A stretch of DNA of 64,000 nucleotides from Kistimonas asteriae (lineage in GTDB: Bacteria; Pseudomonadota; Gammaproteobacteria; Pseudomonadales; Endozoicomonadaceae), in contig NZ_JAEVHF010000013.1 of the NCBI RefSeq assembly GCF_018263925.1, forward strand, positions 101,924 to 165,923, in the 5' to 3' direction. The first letter of the stretch is position 1. Each line of letters begins with the position of its first letter. This document shows positions 19,861 through 28,843 of the stretch, in pieces. A model generated the notes under the pieces. That model ran no database searches. It worked only from the letters and a program-made list of their open reading frames with translations, and was not told the origin of the DNA. A program made the position numbers and the translations under genes.

Positions 19861-21355
19861 CGTGAACCGGACGACGGTCACCCTGGCGATCATGCTCTCC
19901 GCCATCATGGTGTTGCTGGACATGACCATCGCCAATGTCTCCCTGCCCCATATGATGGGTTCACTGGGCGTCACCTCCGAGCAAATCACCTGGGTGCTGA
20001 CCGCCTATACCATGGCGGAGGCGATCTTTATTCCGCTGGCCAGTTACCTGACCCTGCGCTTCGGGGAGCGCAACCTGTTGCTGATTTCCATTGCCGGCTT
20101 CGTCACCACCTCCGCCCTATGCGGCCAAGCCGACTCACTCGCCGAAATGATTACGTTTCGAATCCTTCAGGGCGCCTTTGGCGCCTCAGTCATCCCCCTG
20201 GCGCAATCCATCCTCGTTCAGATTTACCCGAAAGAGGAAAGAGGCAAGGCGATGGCGCTGTTCAGTGTGGGCATTCTGCTGGGGCCCATTCTTGGCCCAA
20301 CGGTTGGCGGCATCATCACGGAACATCTGGACTGGCGCTGGATTTTCTATGTCAACCTGCCGGTTGGCATCCTCTGCCTGGGGCTGTTGTGGCGCTATGT
20401 ACATATCAACAACCGGGGCGCCACACGTGTCGATTGGCTGTTAGTGGTCAATATGGCCATTGGCATCGGGTTACTACAAATGGTGTTGTCGCGGGGAAAC
20501 GAGGAAAACTGGTTCAGCTCTAACCTGATCCTGTTTGCCAGCATCATCAGTGCCATCACCCTGCTTCTGTTTATCATTCGCTCCGTTATGACCCGGGGTG
20601 ATATTGCTCCCATATGGCTGCTGAAAGACCGTAACCTGGCCGCGTCCTGCCTGATCATGAGCTGCTTCGCCCTGGGTATGTTTGGCATTACCCAGCTACA
20701 ACCCATGATGCTGGAACAGTTACTGAATTACCCGGTCGAAACCACCGGTTTTGTCATGGCACCCCGGGGGCTGGCATCTGCCGTCGTATTACTCTCCATT
20801 GCCCGGATCATGGATCAGCTGGATGGCCGTATGCTGGTCGTTATCGGTTTGCTGCTCAATGCACTGGGCACCTGGCTGATGACCCATTACTCCCTGAATA
20901 TTGATCTTTTCTGGATTATTTTCCCCAGCCTGATCCAGGGCGCCGGCATGGGGTTGGTCTTTGCCCCCTTATCACAAATGGCCTTCATGACACTCAACCC
21001 GCAACAGGCGACCGGCGGCGCCGTCGTCTATAACCTCTGCCGCACCATCGGCAGTTCATTCGGCATTGCCATTGTGAATACCTATTTTTCCCGGGTACAG
21101 CAGTCAGAATGGCATAGCCTGGGAGGTGCGCTGTCACCGGATAACATCACCCTGCAACAGTATGCGGCCGAGCAAAATACCTCTCTGGTCAACCCGGACT
21201 TCATGGCCAGTATCGCCCACATGCTGCAGCAACAGTCATCACTACTGGCCTTTGTCTACACCTTTGTCTTCATCATGGTGACCTACCTGGTCCTGATACC
21301 GCTGGTCCTGATGTTCAGGAAAACACCGGTATCACCTGTTCCCCAAAACACCTGA
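19847..21355 (+). CDS. EmrB/QacA-family (DHA2) multidrug transporter
   Basis: A 14-helix major facilitator that exports drugs or other amphiphiles using the proton gradient. DHA2 features include LLDMTIANVSLPHMMGSL in helix 1, the loop motif TLRFGERNLL, and GPILGPTVGGIITEHLDWRW (motif C region). In-frame starts at 19826 (TTG), 19835 and 19847 (ATG) are possible; 19847 gives an N terminus closest to the family. It overlaps the emrA-like gene and is followed by a FUSC-family gene, forming a three-gene export operon. The substrate is unknown. Confidence 0.92.
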   Translation: MAAHNVNRTTVTLAIMLSAIMVLLDMTIANVSLPHMMGSLGVTSEQITWVLTAYTMAEAIFIPLASYLTLRFGERNLLLISIAGFVTTSALCGQADSLAEMITFRILQGAFGASVIPLAQSILVQIYPKEERGKAMALFSVGILLGPILGPTVGGIITEHLDWRWIFYVNLPVGILCLGLLWRYVHINNRGATRVDWLLVVNMAIGIGLLQMVLSRGNEENWFSSNLILFASIISAITLLLFIIRSVMTRGDIAPIWLLKDRNLAASCLIMSCFALGMFGITQLQPMMLEQLLNYPVETTGFVMAPRGLASAVVLLSIARIMDQLDGRMLVVIGLLLNALGTWLMTHYSLNIDLFWIIFPSLIQGAGMGLVFAPLSQMAFMTLNPQQATGGAVVYNLCRTIGSSFGIAIVNTYFSRVQQSEWHSLGGALSPDNITLQQYAAEQNTSLVNPDFMASIAHMLQQQSSLLAFVYTFVFIMVTYLVLIPLVLMFRKTPVSPVPQNT

Positions 21356-21378
21356 CCTTGTGGAGGCCGTTCATCAAC

Positions 21379-21903
21379 ATGGACAGAATGGCTATTCGCT
21401 CAACCATTCGATTCACCTGCATTGCGTTTATCGCCTACATTGCCGGCTACAGTTTCACCCGGCTGTGGCATGAACCCACTGCCATGGTCGGCGGACTTTG
21501 GGCTGTTATTTCCGGGCTGATCGTGTCGGAACCCGCCACCGTCAAGGAGAGCATCGACACCGCCCGAACACGGGTGACCGGCTCAGCCATCGGCTGTCTG
21601 TTTGGCGCCGTCTACCTGCTGCTGTTTTCCTTCAACCCTTTCAGCTACGCCCTGTTTATCGGAATTGCCTCACTGCTCTGCTATCTGCTGAACTACGGCC
21701 AGCACGTGAAACTGGCAGCGATCACCATGTCAGTGGTCATTGTGGTGTCATCCGTCTCCGAGATTAACCCGGTCAAGAACGCCATACTGCGACTGATAGA
21801 ATCCTGCATTGGCGTGGGTGTTGGCGTACTGGTTTCCTGGCTGCTGGATAAAACGATCCGGTACGTCGAACAGCAAAAGCGGGACAAATACACAAAGAAA
21901 TAG
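21379..21903 (+). CDS. FUSC/YccS-like membrane protein (short form)
   Basis: A ~174-residue protein with about six hydrophobic helices. It resembles the membrane half of the FUSC/aromatic-acid-exporter family: PTAMVGGLWAVISGLIVSEP, followed by TARTRVTGSAIGCLFGA, where a conserved Arg/Gly-rich motif follows the first helices. The large cytoplasmic half of full-length family members is absent. GGAGG lies 12 bases before ATG 21379. It directly follows the EmrB-like gene and probably works in the same export system. Whether it forms a channel alone is unknown. Confidence 0.75.
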   Translation: MDRMAIRSTIRFTCIAFIAYIAGYSFTRLWHEPTAMVGGLWAVISGLIVSEPATVKESIDTARTRVTGSAIGCLFGAVYLLLFSFNPFSYALFIGIASLLCYLLNYGQHVKLAAITMSVVIVVSSVSEINPVKNAILRLIESCIGVGVGVLVSWLLDKTIRYVEQQKRDKYTKK

Positions 21904-22174
21904 GAGGACTAACGCACCAAAATCATTAAATAATTCGACAAAAAATCACGAACAACATTTTTTACAATCAATTCAAACAGAAATAACACTTTTTTTCTGG
22001 CTTAAAACCCTTTACCAGAGGTTTTTCCCGCCTACCCCGTCAAAAAATGACGAAGATCAAAACTACAGGCAACCATCGCATTGTAGGGTGTCCGATAGCT
22101 GACTGCCCTGTGTCCCTACCTAGAAACACTCGCGCCTGTTATTGCTCCCTTATCGTCACATGTCTGGAGTCTTG

Positions 22175-23665
22175 ATGTCTCAGTCGACCAATGTCTTACG
22201 ACAGCCTAAACCGTTTTACATGATTTTCTTCCTGGAACTCTGGGAACGATTTGGTTACTACGGACTTCAGGCGCTGCTTGCCGTCTATTTCGTCAAACAG
22301 CTTGGTATGGATGACACCACCTCATTCACCACGTTCGGTGCTTTCAGTGCACTGGTGTTTGGCTTGGTGGCGATCGGTGGTTTTATCGGTGACCGGGTGA
22401 TCGGCACCAAACGCACCATGGTGCTCGGCGCACTGGTACTGGCCAGCGGCTACCTGCTGATGGGGCTTGCCGACCATGACCATCACCTGGTGTATCTGGC
22501 ACTAGGCTGTATTGCTGTCGGTAACGGCCTGTTCAAGGCTAACCCTTCCAGCCTGCTGTCCAAGTGTTACGAAGAAGGCGACAAACGTCTTGATGGCGCT
22601 TTTACCATGTATTACATGGCCATCAACATCGGTTCCTTTATCTCCATGATTCTTGTTCCTATATTGACGGATCGCTTTGGCTGGAGTGTCGGTTTCTTCA
22701 CCTGCACGCTGGGTATGATCCTGTCTGTCGCCAGCTACTGGTTCCTGCGCAGCTGGGTAGACGGAATTGGTTCTGCACCAGACCTTGCCCCCCTCGATAT
22801 GAAAAAGATGGTTCTGGTGCTGGCGGGTACTGTCGCAGCCATCTTCCTCAGCGCCTGGATGCTCCAGAACCTGACCGTCGCCCACGTTCTGCTGGCGGCT
22901 GTCAGTAGCCTTGTTGTCGTGATATTCCTCAAAGAGATCATTGCAAGCAAAGGCACTGAACAGAAAAAGATGATCGCCGCATTGATCATGATGCTTCAGG
23001 CAGTGGTCTTCTTCGTGCTCTACATGCAGATGCCGACGTCCCTGAACTTCTTCGCCATCAACAACGTCGAGCACAGCATCCTGGGCATGGCCATTAACCC
23101 GGTCACGTTCCAGTCCCTGAACCCGTTCTGGATCATGCTGGCCAGCCCGATACTGGCTTACCTCTACAACCGGATGGGCAACACTGGCCGTGACCTCTCC
23201 ATGCCCATGAAGTTTGCGATTGGCATGACCCTGTGCGCCACCAGCTTCCTGATCCTGCCGCTAGGCGCCCAGTTTGCCAACCACATGGGCATTGTCTCTT
23301 CCGGCTGGATTATCGCCAGCTATTTCTTCCAGGCGATCGGTGAGCTGCTGATCAGCGGACTGGGACTGGCCATGGTGGCACAGCTGGTCCCCCAGCGCCT
23401 GACCGGCTTCATCATGGGCGCCTGGTTCCTGACCTCTGCGGCAGCCTCTGTCATCGGTGGCTTCATCGCCTCAATGACCACAGTGCCGAGCAGTAATGGC
23501 GCGGTTGATGCCCTGCAAACACTGCCTGTTTACTCCAAAGTTTTCCTGGAGATTGGCCTGGCCGCTGCTGTGATGGCAGGCCTCATGCTGCTGACAGCGC
23601 CCCTGCTGGCCCGCATGATCAACGGTGATGAAAACATGACTGAACACGCGGCTACCGCCCACTAA
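22175..23665 (+). CDS. POT/PTR-family proton-dependent peptide transporter
   Basis: Imports di- and tripeptides with protons across the inner membrane. The signature FFLELWERFGYYGLQALLAV in helix 1 carries the ExxERFxYYG motif, and FTMYYMAINIGSFISMIL is the second PTR signature. About 14 helices fit the 496-residue length of DtpA-type proteins. ATG 22175 has GGAG at suitable spacing; the upstream ATG at 22142 would add 11 residues. A strong bidirectional terminator follows. Substrate range cannot be told apart between DtpA, B, C or D types. Confidence 0.93.
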   Translation: MSQSTNVLRQPKPFYMIFFLELWERFGYYGLQALLAVYFVKQLGMDDTTSFTTFGAFSALVFGLVAIGGFIGDRVIGTKRTMVLGALVLASGYLLMGLADHDHHLVYLALGCIAVGNGLFKANPSSLLSKCYEEGDKRLDGAFTMYYMAINIGSFISMILVPILTDRFGWSVGFFTCTLGMILSVASYWFLRSWVDGIGSAPDLAPLDMKKMVLVLAGTVAAIFLSAWMLQNLTVAHVLLAAVSSLVVVIFLKEIIASKGTEQKKMIAALIMMLQAVVFFVLYMQMPTSLNFFAINNVEHSILGMAINPVTFQSLNPFWIMLASPILAYLYNRMGNTGRDLSMPMKFAIGMTLCATSFLILPLGAQFANHMGIVSSGWIIASYFFQAIGELLISGLGLAMVAQLVPQRLTGFIMGAWFLTSAAASVIGGFIASMTTVPSSNGAVDALQTLPVYSKVFLEIGLAAAVMAGLMLLTAPLLARMINGDENMTEHAATAH

Positions 23666-23683
23666 AACGCCTCCAGGCGGACG

Positions 23684-23713
23684 AAAAAAGCCCCGACATA
23701 GCGGGGCTTTTTT
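23684..23713. terminator. Bidirectional terminator between dtp-like and ybaK-like genes
   Basis: AAAAAGCCCCG and CGGGGCTTTTT flank a short ACATAG loop, giving a GC stem with an A-run on one side and a T-run on the other. The two genes converge here, so it can serve both. Confidence 0.9.
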
Positions 23714-23730
23714 ACAAACTCAAAACCGCA

Positions 23731-24231
23731 TCAGGCCGCCGCTTCCTCCAGCCAAAACACAGGGTTAGGCAACACGGACAACACCGTATCCAGGTCTTTG
23801 ACCGCAATCGCCACCGTCATTTCCGGCAGCCCAGGCGTGAACATGATCTCCTTTAGACCCTTCAGGCGGGGATCCACCACCATGACAATGTCAGCATCCT
23901 GCCCAAAAGGACACACGGCGCCCGGCAAACAACCAATCACATCCTGCATGGTTTCCGGACTGCAGACCGATGGACGACTCCCCAGCAGCTGTCTCACCGC
24001 CTTGCTATCCAGCCGTGCATCCCGATGGGTCAGATAGATGCAGTAGCGCCCATCTTTCAGACGGAGAAACAGGCTTTTGCTCGGTTCAGCCGTCCAACCC
24101 AACTCTGCAGCAAGCTTGGCATCCGTTTCGAAATCCAGGATGGGTTCATGCTCCCAGCGCTGCCATTTGACACCCGCTTCATTCAACTGGGCGACCGTTC
24201 TCTGGTAAATCTGTTCCAAGCGTTCACGCAT
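23731..24231 (-). CDS. YbaK/ProX-type aminoacyl-tRNA deacylase domain protein
   Basis: A single-domain trans-editing protein of about 166 residues that likely removes wrong amino acids from mischarged tRNAs. The fold is supported by the KSLFLRLKDGRYCIYLTHRDARLD strand-turn region, the conserved lysine of PSKSLF, and the GCLPGAVCPFG block near residue 115. It looks closer to PrdX/ProXp proteins than to YbaK itself. The start at 24231 overlaps the stop codon of argO by one base, so the two are translated as a pair. Confidence 0.8.
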   Translation of the reverse strand: MRERLEQIYQRTVAQLNEAGVKWQRWEHEPILDFETDAKLAAELGWTAEPSKSLFLRLKDGRYCIYLTHRDARLDSKAVRQLLGSRPSVCSPETMQDVIGCLPGAVCPFGQDADIVMVVDPRLKGLKEIMFTPGLPEMTVAIAVKDLDTVLSVLPNPVFWLEEAAA

Positions 24232-24851
24232 TACATCATTACCCGTTTCAACAATGAAAAAGCAATCACCCACATCATCAGCCAGATGACGCCGTCAATC
24301 CAGCGCCTGACCGCTGGCCGACCGAGAATCGGTGACAATCTAGCCGCCCCGATGGAAAGGGCAAAAAACCAGGCAAACGACGCTATCATGGTGCCTGCCG
24401 CAAAGGTGATACGATCGCTACCCTCAAACTGCCCACCGATACCGCCCAATATCATCACGGTATCCAGATAGACATGGGGATTCAGCAAGGTGACCGCCAA
24501 AGTGCCAGCAATCACCGCACGACGACTCGTACCGGTCACCTGTGTTTCTGCCACCTCATCCGCCGCACGGAGCGCACTCTTCATGGACAGAAAACCATAC
24601 CAAAACAGGAAAGCGGCGCCACCGCAGGACACAGCCAACAATAGCGTTGGCTGACTGGCAAACAACGCCCCACCGCCAAACACCCCCAAGGCAATAAGGA
24701 GAATATCGCAAATGGCACAGACGGCTGCCGTCAACAGGTGGTGCTGACGCCGGATGCCCTGATTCAGCACATAAGCATTCTGCGCCCCAATGGGAATAAT
24801 CATGGTGGCTCCCAGGCCAAAGCCCTGGAGTAATGGCCAGACAGATAACAT
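24231..24851 (-). CDS. argO: Arginine/lysine exporter of the LysE/ArgO family
   Basis: A ~206-residue inner-membrane exporter with six hydrophobic helices. The conserved segments IPIGAQNAYVLNQGIRRQH near the N terminus and TLLNPHVYLDTVMILGG are the LysE/ArgO signatures. It is divergent from an ArgP-like LysR gene about 150 bases away, the same arrangement by which ArgP activates export of arginine and toxic analogues. The start at 24851 removes seven unlikely residues of a longer frame. Confidence 0.92.
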   Translation of the reverse strand: MLSVWPLLQGFGLGATMIIPIGAQNAYVLNQGIRRQHHLLTAAVCAICDILLIALGVFGGGALFASQPTLLLAVSCGGAAFLFWYGFLSMKSALRAADEVAETQVTGTSRRAVIAGTLAVTLLNPHVYLDTVMILGGIGGQFEGSDRITFAAGTMIASFAWFFALSIGAARLSPILGRPAVRRWIDGVIWLMMWVIAFSLLKRVMM

Positions 24852-25001
24852 GATCGGTGTTCTTTCCCCCAAACAGTATTCAAAGAAATGTGCTACTCAT
24901 CATGACAGCGAACCGGAAAAGTCCACATGACATAAAGTGATAGTAAACCTAACCAAAACATTAGAAAATTTAATCATTTTTATGATTGATTAGTTTTTCT
25001 A

Positions 25002-25898
25002 ATGAAGCATCTGGACTACAAGCTGGTGTCTGCGCTGGATGCCGTGATCAGCACCGGCAGCTTTGAAACGGCAGCACAGACGTTACACATCACCCAGTCA
25101 GCGGTATCCCAGCGCATTCGGGAACTGGAAAAACGGCTGGCCCAGCCCCTGCTGATCCGCAGTCAACCACCGATGCCGACTGAGACCGGCCGCAAACTGC
25201 TGGGTCTCTATCGACGGGTGCAGCTGCTGGAACAGGACGTCCTGCCAGAGCTATGTTACAACGCAGACGCCCTGCCTTACCCAACGCTCAGCCTTGCCGC
25301 CAACGCCGACAGCGTGGCCAGCTGGCTGATTCCCGCATTGGCTGACACCCTCCGAACCCACTCGGTCAGCCTTGACCTCGTGATCGCAGATGAATCCCGC
25401 ACGCTGGACCTGCTACGCAAGGGCGAAGTCATTGGCGCCATCAGCCTCGACAGCCACACCCTGCCCGGCTGCCGCTGCGACCGGCTGGGCAGAATGGATT
25501 ATCGCTGTGTTGCCACACCGGCCTTCATTGCCCGGTATTTTCCCGAAGGCATTACCCACGAGGCACTGAGGCAAGCGCCCGCTGCCGTCTATGATTACCA
25601 CGACACCCTGCACCAGACCTTTTTCCAGCAACACTTTGCGTTTGATGACAATGCCATGCCAAGCCATACCGCACGTTCATCGGAGGCGTTTATCAAGCTG
25701 GCCTGTGAAGGCCTGGCCTACTGCCTGATACCTGATCTCATGATCCGGCAGGCACTTGAAACAGGGATTCTCAAGGATGTGACACCGGGATTAACGGTCA
25801 ACCGCCACCTCTACTGGCATCGCTGGGCATTGGAAACTGACTTGCTGAAGAGGGTCAGCCGCGACCTCGTCCGGCATGCCTGCGAGGTGCTGGCCTGA
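25002..25898 (+). CDS. argP: LysR-type regulator ArgP (IciA)
   Basis: A LysR-type regulator that activates argO in the presence of arginine and is blocked by lysine in E. coli. The N-terminal helix-turn-helix reads FETAAQTLHITQSAVSQRIR, followed by a linker helix and a periplasmic-binding-protein-like effector domain. The 298-residue length is close to the E. coli protein (297). It is divergent from argO, and the AT-rich gap between them (24852-25001) should contain its operator. Confidence 0.93.
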   Translation: MKHLDYKLVSALDAVISTGSFETAAQTLHITQSAVSQRIRELEKRLAQPLLIRSQPPMPTETGRKLLGLYRRVQLLEQDVLPELCYNADALPYPTLSLAANADSVASWLIPALADTLRTHSVSLDLVIADESRTLDLLRKGEVIGAISLDSHTLPGCRCDRLGRMDYRCVATPAFIARYFPEGITHEALRQAPAAVYDYHDTLHQTFFQQHFAFDDNAMPSHTARSSEAFIKLACEGLAYCLIPDLMIRQALETGILKDVTPGLTVNRHLYWHRWALETDLLKRVSRDLVRHACEVLA

Positions 25899-25901
25899 CC
25901 T

Positions 25902-26087
25902 TTATTTTTTCGGGGGCGCCGGGCTGAACACCGGGTCATTAAACGCTTCAAAGAGAGGATCCGACCAGATGTCCTCTTCATGCACCGCATCGATGATCTC
26001 GCCGGGCTGGCCAACAGATGGATCCTGATTCATCAGCTCCGCAGCCGATTTCGGTTCGGGTTTATCTGTGTGGTTGTCGTCATCCAT
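25902..26087 (-). CDS. Small acidic protein
   Basis: A 61-residue, Asp/Glu/Pro-rich protein with no membrane segment. It is accepted as a gene because GGGAGGA lies 8 bases before the ATG and because it fills the gap convergent with argP. The C terminus is Pro-Lys rich. I recognise no family. Confidence 0.5.
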   Translation of the reverse strand: MDDDNHTDKPEPKSAAELMNQDPSVGQPGEIIDAVHEEDIWSDPLFEAFNDPVFSPAPPKK

Positions 26088-26209
26088 GACTGATCGTCCT
26101 CCCTCGCATTCACGCCGTTCCGGACAAACGATCCGGCATCTCTAAGAAGAACTATCGGAATCAATGCGCCCAGCTTAACCCCCTGCCGTCAGGCAACATC
26201 GCCGATGGC

Positions 26210-26977
26210 TCAACCCATAATGACCGACAGAATGGCCACCAGGCCACAGACCGTACAAAGGCCGAGCACACCGTGTCGTAGAAGTCTTTGGCTGAAGCGG
26301 TGAGACACGTAGCCGGCAGTAACAGCCCCAAGGATAGCGGCGGGCACCATCATCAGGGATAACTCCAGCTGCTCCCGGTTGAAATACCCGTTTGCAAAGA
26401 GAATCACCAGCGACACAATGCTGCTGATCACAAAATAACCGGACAGGTTGGCCCGCATGTTTTCGGCACTTTCATGCTGCATAACCAGTGCCATAGGCGG
26501 TCCGCCAATAGCTGTTGCTGTCCCCATGACACCAGAGAGAAAACCTGCTGTGCAGAGGGTGGCAGGTGTAGCAGAAATACGGATGCGACTCAGGCTGACC
26601 AGAACAGCCAGCAATACCATACTGCCTAAAAACAGAGTCAATGCATCTCCGGATACCACGGTCAGCAGATAACCGCCCAGCAGGGAACCTGGGATACGTC
26701 CGGCAATCGCACTGCCCAGGCCTTTGAGGGAAATCGTGCGACGGTAACGAAACAGATTAATGGCAGCGACCGAAAGCGCCATCATGATAACAGGCCCTGG
26801 CACCAGCACAGGATTCAACCAATAGAGCACCGGAGCTGACACAATCGCCAGCCCGAATCCGAGAGAGCCCTGAATGAAAGCACCACAAAAAATCACCATG
26901 GCATACAGCACCATGGACAGCGAGAGCACGTCCACTGCGAGACTCCAAACCGATACGTGAATCCTCGCAGTTGACAC
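26210..26977 (-). CDS. TSUP (TauE/SafE) family permease
   Basis: A 255-residue membrane protein with about eight hydrophobic helices in two similar halves. The half-repeats appear as FIQGSLGFGLAIVSAPVL and GFLSGVMGTATAIGGPPMAL, typical of TSUP transporters of sulfite, sulfonates or other organic anions. The start may be slightly internal, since the first ~20 residues are polar. No sulfur-metabolism genes are adjacent, so the substrate is open. Confidence 0.85.
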   Translation of the reverse strand: MSTARIHVSVWSLAVDVLSLSMVLYAMVIFCGAFIQGSLGFGLAIVSAPVLYWLNPVLVPGPVIMMALSVAAINLFRYRRTISLKGLGSAIAGRIPGSLLGGYLLTVVSGDALTLFLGSMVLLAVLVSLSRIRISATPATLCTAGFLSGVMGTATAIGGPPMALVMQHESAENMRANLSGYFVISSIVSLVILFANGYFNREQLELSLMMVPAAILGAVTAGYVSHRFSQRLLRHGVLGLCTVCGLVAILSVIMG

Positions 26978-27199
26978 TTATAACTAAAAAGAATCAATAA
27001 ATAATATTACGAAATATGCAATAAGTCGTAGCCCGGTTGCTGCACATCAACAATTCATGGCTGCTCCCCAATTCAAGGGCATGCCACAACAGAAATTTAC
27101 CCTGCTTAGCGCCATTTCAACCAACACACTGGCCATTAAAATCTCACCTGTTCGTCAGCTTTTATGAAGCACAGACGAACATCATCGACCTGACACAAT

Positions 27200-27549
27200 G
27201 TGAATCAGGACACAACTCAATCCACCAGTTATCCAGCCAAAGAGGTGCGCGCGTGCTTTTTGCTGAAGACGGGAATGTTACCAAGGCGTTTGAGGAGAGC
27301 ATTCTCCGCTCCATCGCCGAACGGGAAGCCAAGATCTGCGAAACCTGAGACTATGACCATGTCATGTCGCTCCCGTGGGGAGTCAAGGAAACCGTAGACT
27401 CTGATCACGCTGATGATGTCAGCGCCTTTATTGCCACTGCTGAAGAGTCCGACATCACCGTCGGCGAGCGCAAGGCGAAACTGCTGAAGTTTGGCTTGAA
27501 GCAGGTCAAGGACAAGCACCTGCTGATTTATCGTTATAAACTTAGTTAA
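27200..27549 (+). pseudogene. Broken gene of unknown family
   Basis: A coding-like stretch reads NQDTTQSTSYPAKEVRA in one frame, then continues in another frame as RVLFAEDGNVTKAFEESI and onward. It meets an in-frame TGA at 27346-27348 and resumes without interruption as DYDHVMSLPWGVKETVDSD to RYKLS at 27549. The clean resumption after one stop and the plausible -1 shift near 27250 suggest a recently inactivated gene of about 115 codons. I do not recognise the family. Confidence 0.45.
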
Positions 27550-27562
27550 CTACGTTTTTTAA

Positions 27563-27620
27563 ACATCCAGTGGGGTTGAGCTTTTCCAGGCATTTAGAAA
27601 ACCTCAACCTCACTGGATGT
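27563..27620. repeat. 18-bp inverted repeat (long hairpin)
   Basis: ACATCCAGTGGGGTTGAG (27563-27580) pairs with CTCAACCTCACTGGATGT (27603-27620) at every position, with a single G-U wobble on the plus-strand transcript. The 22-base loop contains TTTTC and GAAAA that can extend pairing. It lies between the broken gene and a convergent AT-rich gene. No U-tract follows on either strand, so a mobile-element remnant or RNA hairpin is as likely as a terminator. Confidence 0.7.
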
Positions 27621-27631
27621 CATTCAGCACT

Positions 27632-28516
27632 TCAATCATCCTTGACTATATTTTTAATTTTTCTCATTTTTACTTTATATTCATCAACCGTTTGACTTAA
27701 CCGATCCCTTTCCGCTTTAAGAAAGCAATAATTGATCTTTAGAGAATCATGCTTGTTTTTCCAGTACGAAGCCGACTTCTTTTTTTTCTTTTTCATGGCC
27801 ACATCCCTATCAGATAAATCACTTTCTTCACCTGATGGCAAAACACTTCCAAAAAGCCGCTCCTTACCTAAAGCTACATCTTCATCGGCGACTATATTTT
27901 CACCAAGTCTTTTCCAGTCAAATACACAATCAGCTGACTTTGGTTTTTCTTCAGCTTTTTCTGCCTCACTTTTTGCCTCATGATAAGCATCATAAAACAC
28001 AGAATGAACACGAACCTCCAAAAACAAATCATTTAAATCAGGATTATTTTTATCTTGCTTAGCTGCTTTTTCCTTTACAAACAACAACCACTCATACACA
28101 TCCTTCTTTTCAAAAATCTTATCACTAACCTCATTATGCTCTTTACTAAACAGATAAAAATCAGACTGACACAATGCTCCCATCATTTCTTTAAACTTCT
28201 TATACTTATTCCATTCATCTGGATTTCTAACCAAAAAAGAGACTTGTGAATAATTTTCATAATCCACATATTTAGCCAAGTAGCTATGTTTAGCCCAATC
28301 GAAATTGTCAGGGTATCGACTCTGCATGTGACTTGGAATACCACCGGCAACACTTCTCCCCGTCGTGACTTGAACACCTCTAGTATCCAGTGATTGCTCA
28401 GATGAACCAAATGTCGACCTTGTAAAATGCTGCTTCTTCGATTCATCCTCATCACGCTTTCTTTTTTTACTCCCTGTAGCAACAGGCAAACTTCCAACTT
28501 GTTGAACACCTTCCAT
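27632..28516 (-). CDS. AT-rich orphan protein with NLS-like basic motif and C-terminal coiled coil
   Basis: I do not recognise this ~294-residue protein. The ATG at 28516 has GGAGAAAG just upstream and is preferred over ATG 28606, which lacks a ribosome binding site and would add a hydrophobic leader. Residues 17-21 are KKRKR followed by DEDE, resembling a eukaryotic monopartite nuclear localisation signal. A six-lysine run lies at about 242-247, and the last ~45 residues look like a coiled coil. The middle is rich in Tyr, Phe, Asp and Lys without a known fold. Codon use is strongly AT-biased against its neighbours, suggesting transfer. A host-directed effector is a hypothesis only. Confidence 0.65.
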   Translation of the reverse strand: MEGVQQVGSLPVATGSKKRKRDEDESKKQHFTRSTFGSSEQSLDTRGVQVTTGRSVAGGIPSHMQSRYPDNFDWAKHSYLAKYVDYENYSQVSFLVRNPDEWNKYKKFKEMMGALCQSDFYLFSKEHNEVSDKIFEKKDVYEWLLFVKEKAAKQDKNNPDLNDLFLEVRVHSVFYDAYHEAKSEAEKAEEKPKSADCVFDWKRLGENIVADEDVALGKERLFGSVLPSGEESDLSDRDVAMKKKKKKSASYWKNKHDSLKINYCFLKAERDRLSQTVDEYKVKMRKIKNIVKDD

Positions 28517-28843
28517 AGCTTTCTCCAAAACAACAAATATTGAACAGTTAAAGACAGCAGAAATCAAAGTAAAAAACACTAACAAAACAGTTAAATTTTC
28601 CAACATCCATTAATAAACAGCATATTGCTCATCTCTTTAAGCACACCAACCCAACAAAGAGCAATCACTCAGAATCCAGTTACTTAGAGGAAGTAAATAT
28701 TATTGATATGCACAAATAAAGAAGCTAAAAGCCATTTACTATAAAGAAAACCACCAAATAATAGTGTTAGCAACAGTTCACCTCAGCCCCTGAGCGAGTA
28801 TAATCCCGCCCCACACTGTTCATACCACCGGTCGCGAGGATCC
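28517..28843 (+). promoter_or_regulatory. AT-rich gap with a likely prfC promoter
   Basis: No gene is seen. A consensus -10 box TATAAT lies at 28799-28804, about 40 bases before the prfC start; the -35 region (GTTCAC) is weak. The rest is AT-rich and matches the composition of the preceding orphan gene. Confidence 0.45.

Noticed and set aside
28516..28606. Hydrophobic N-terminal extension of the NLS-bearing orphan protein
   Set aside because: The extended start at 28606 has no ribosome binding site, while ATG 28516 has GGAGAAAG at good distance.
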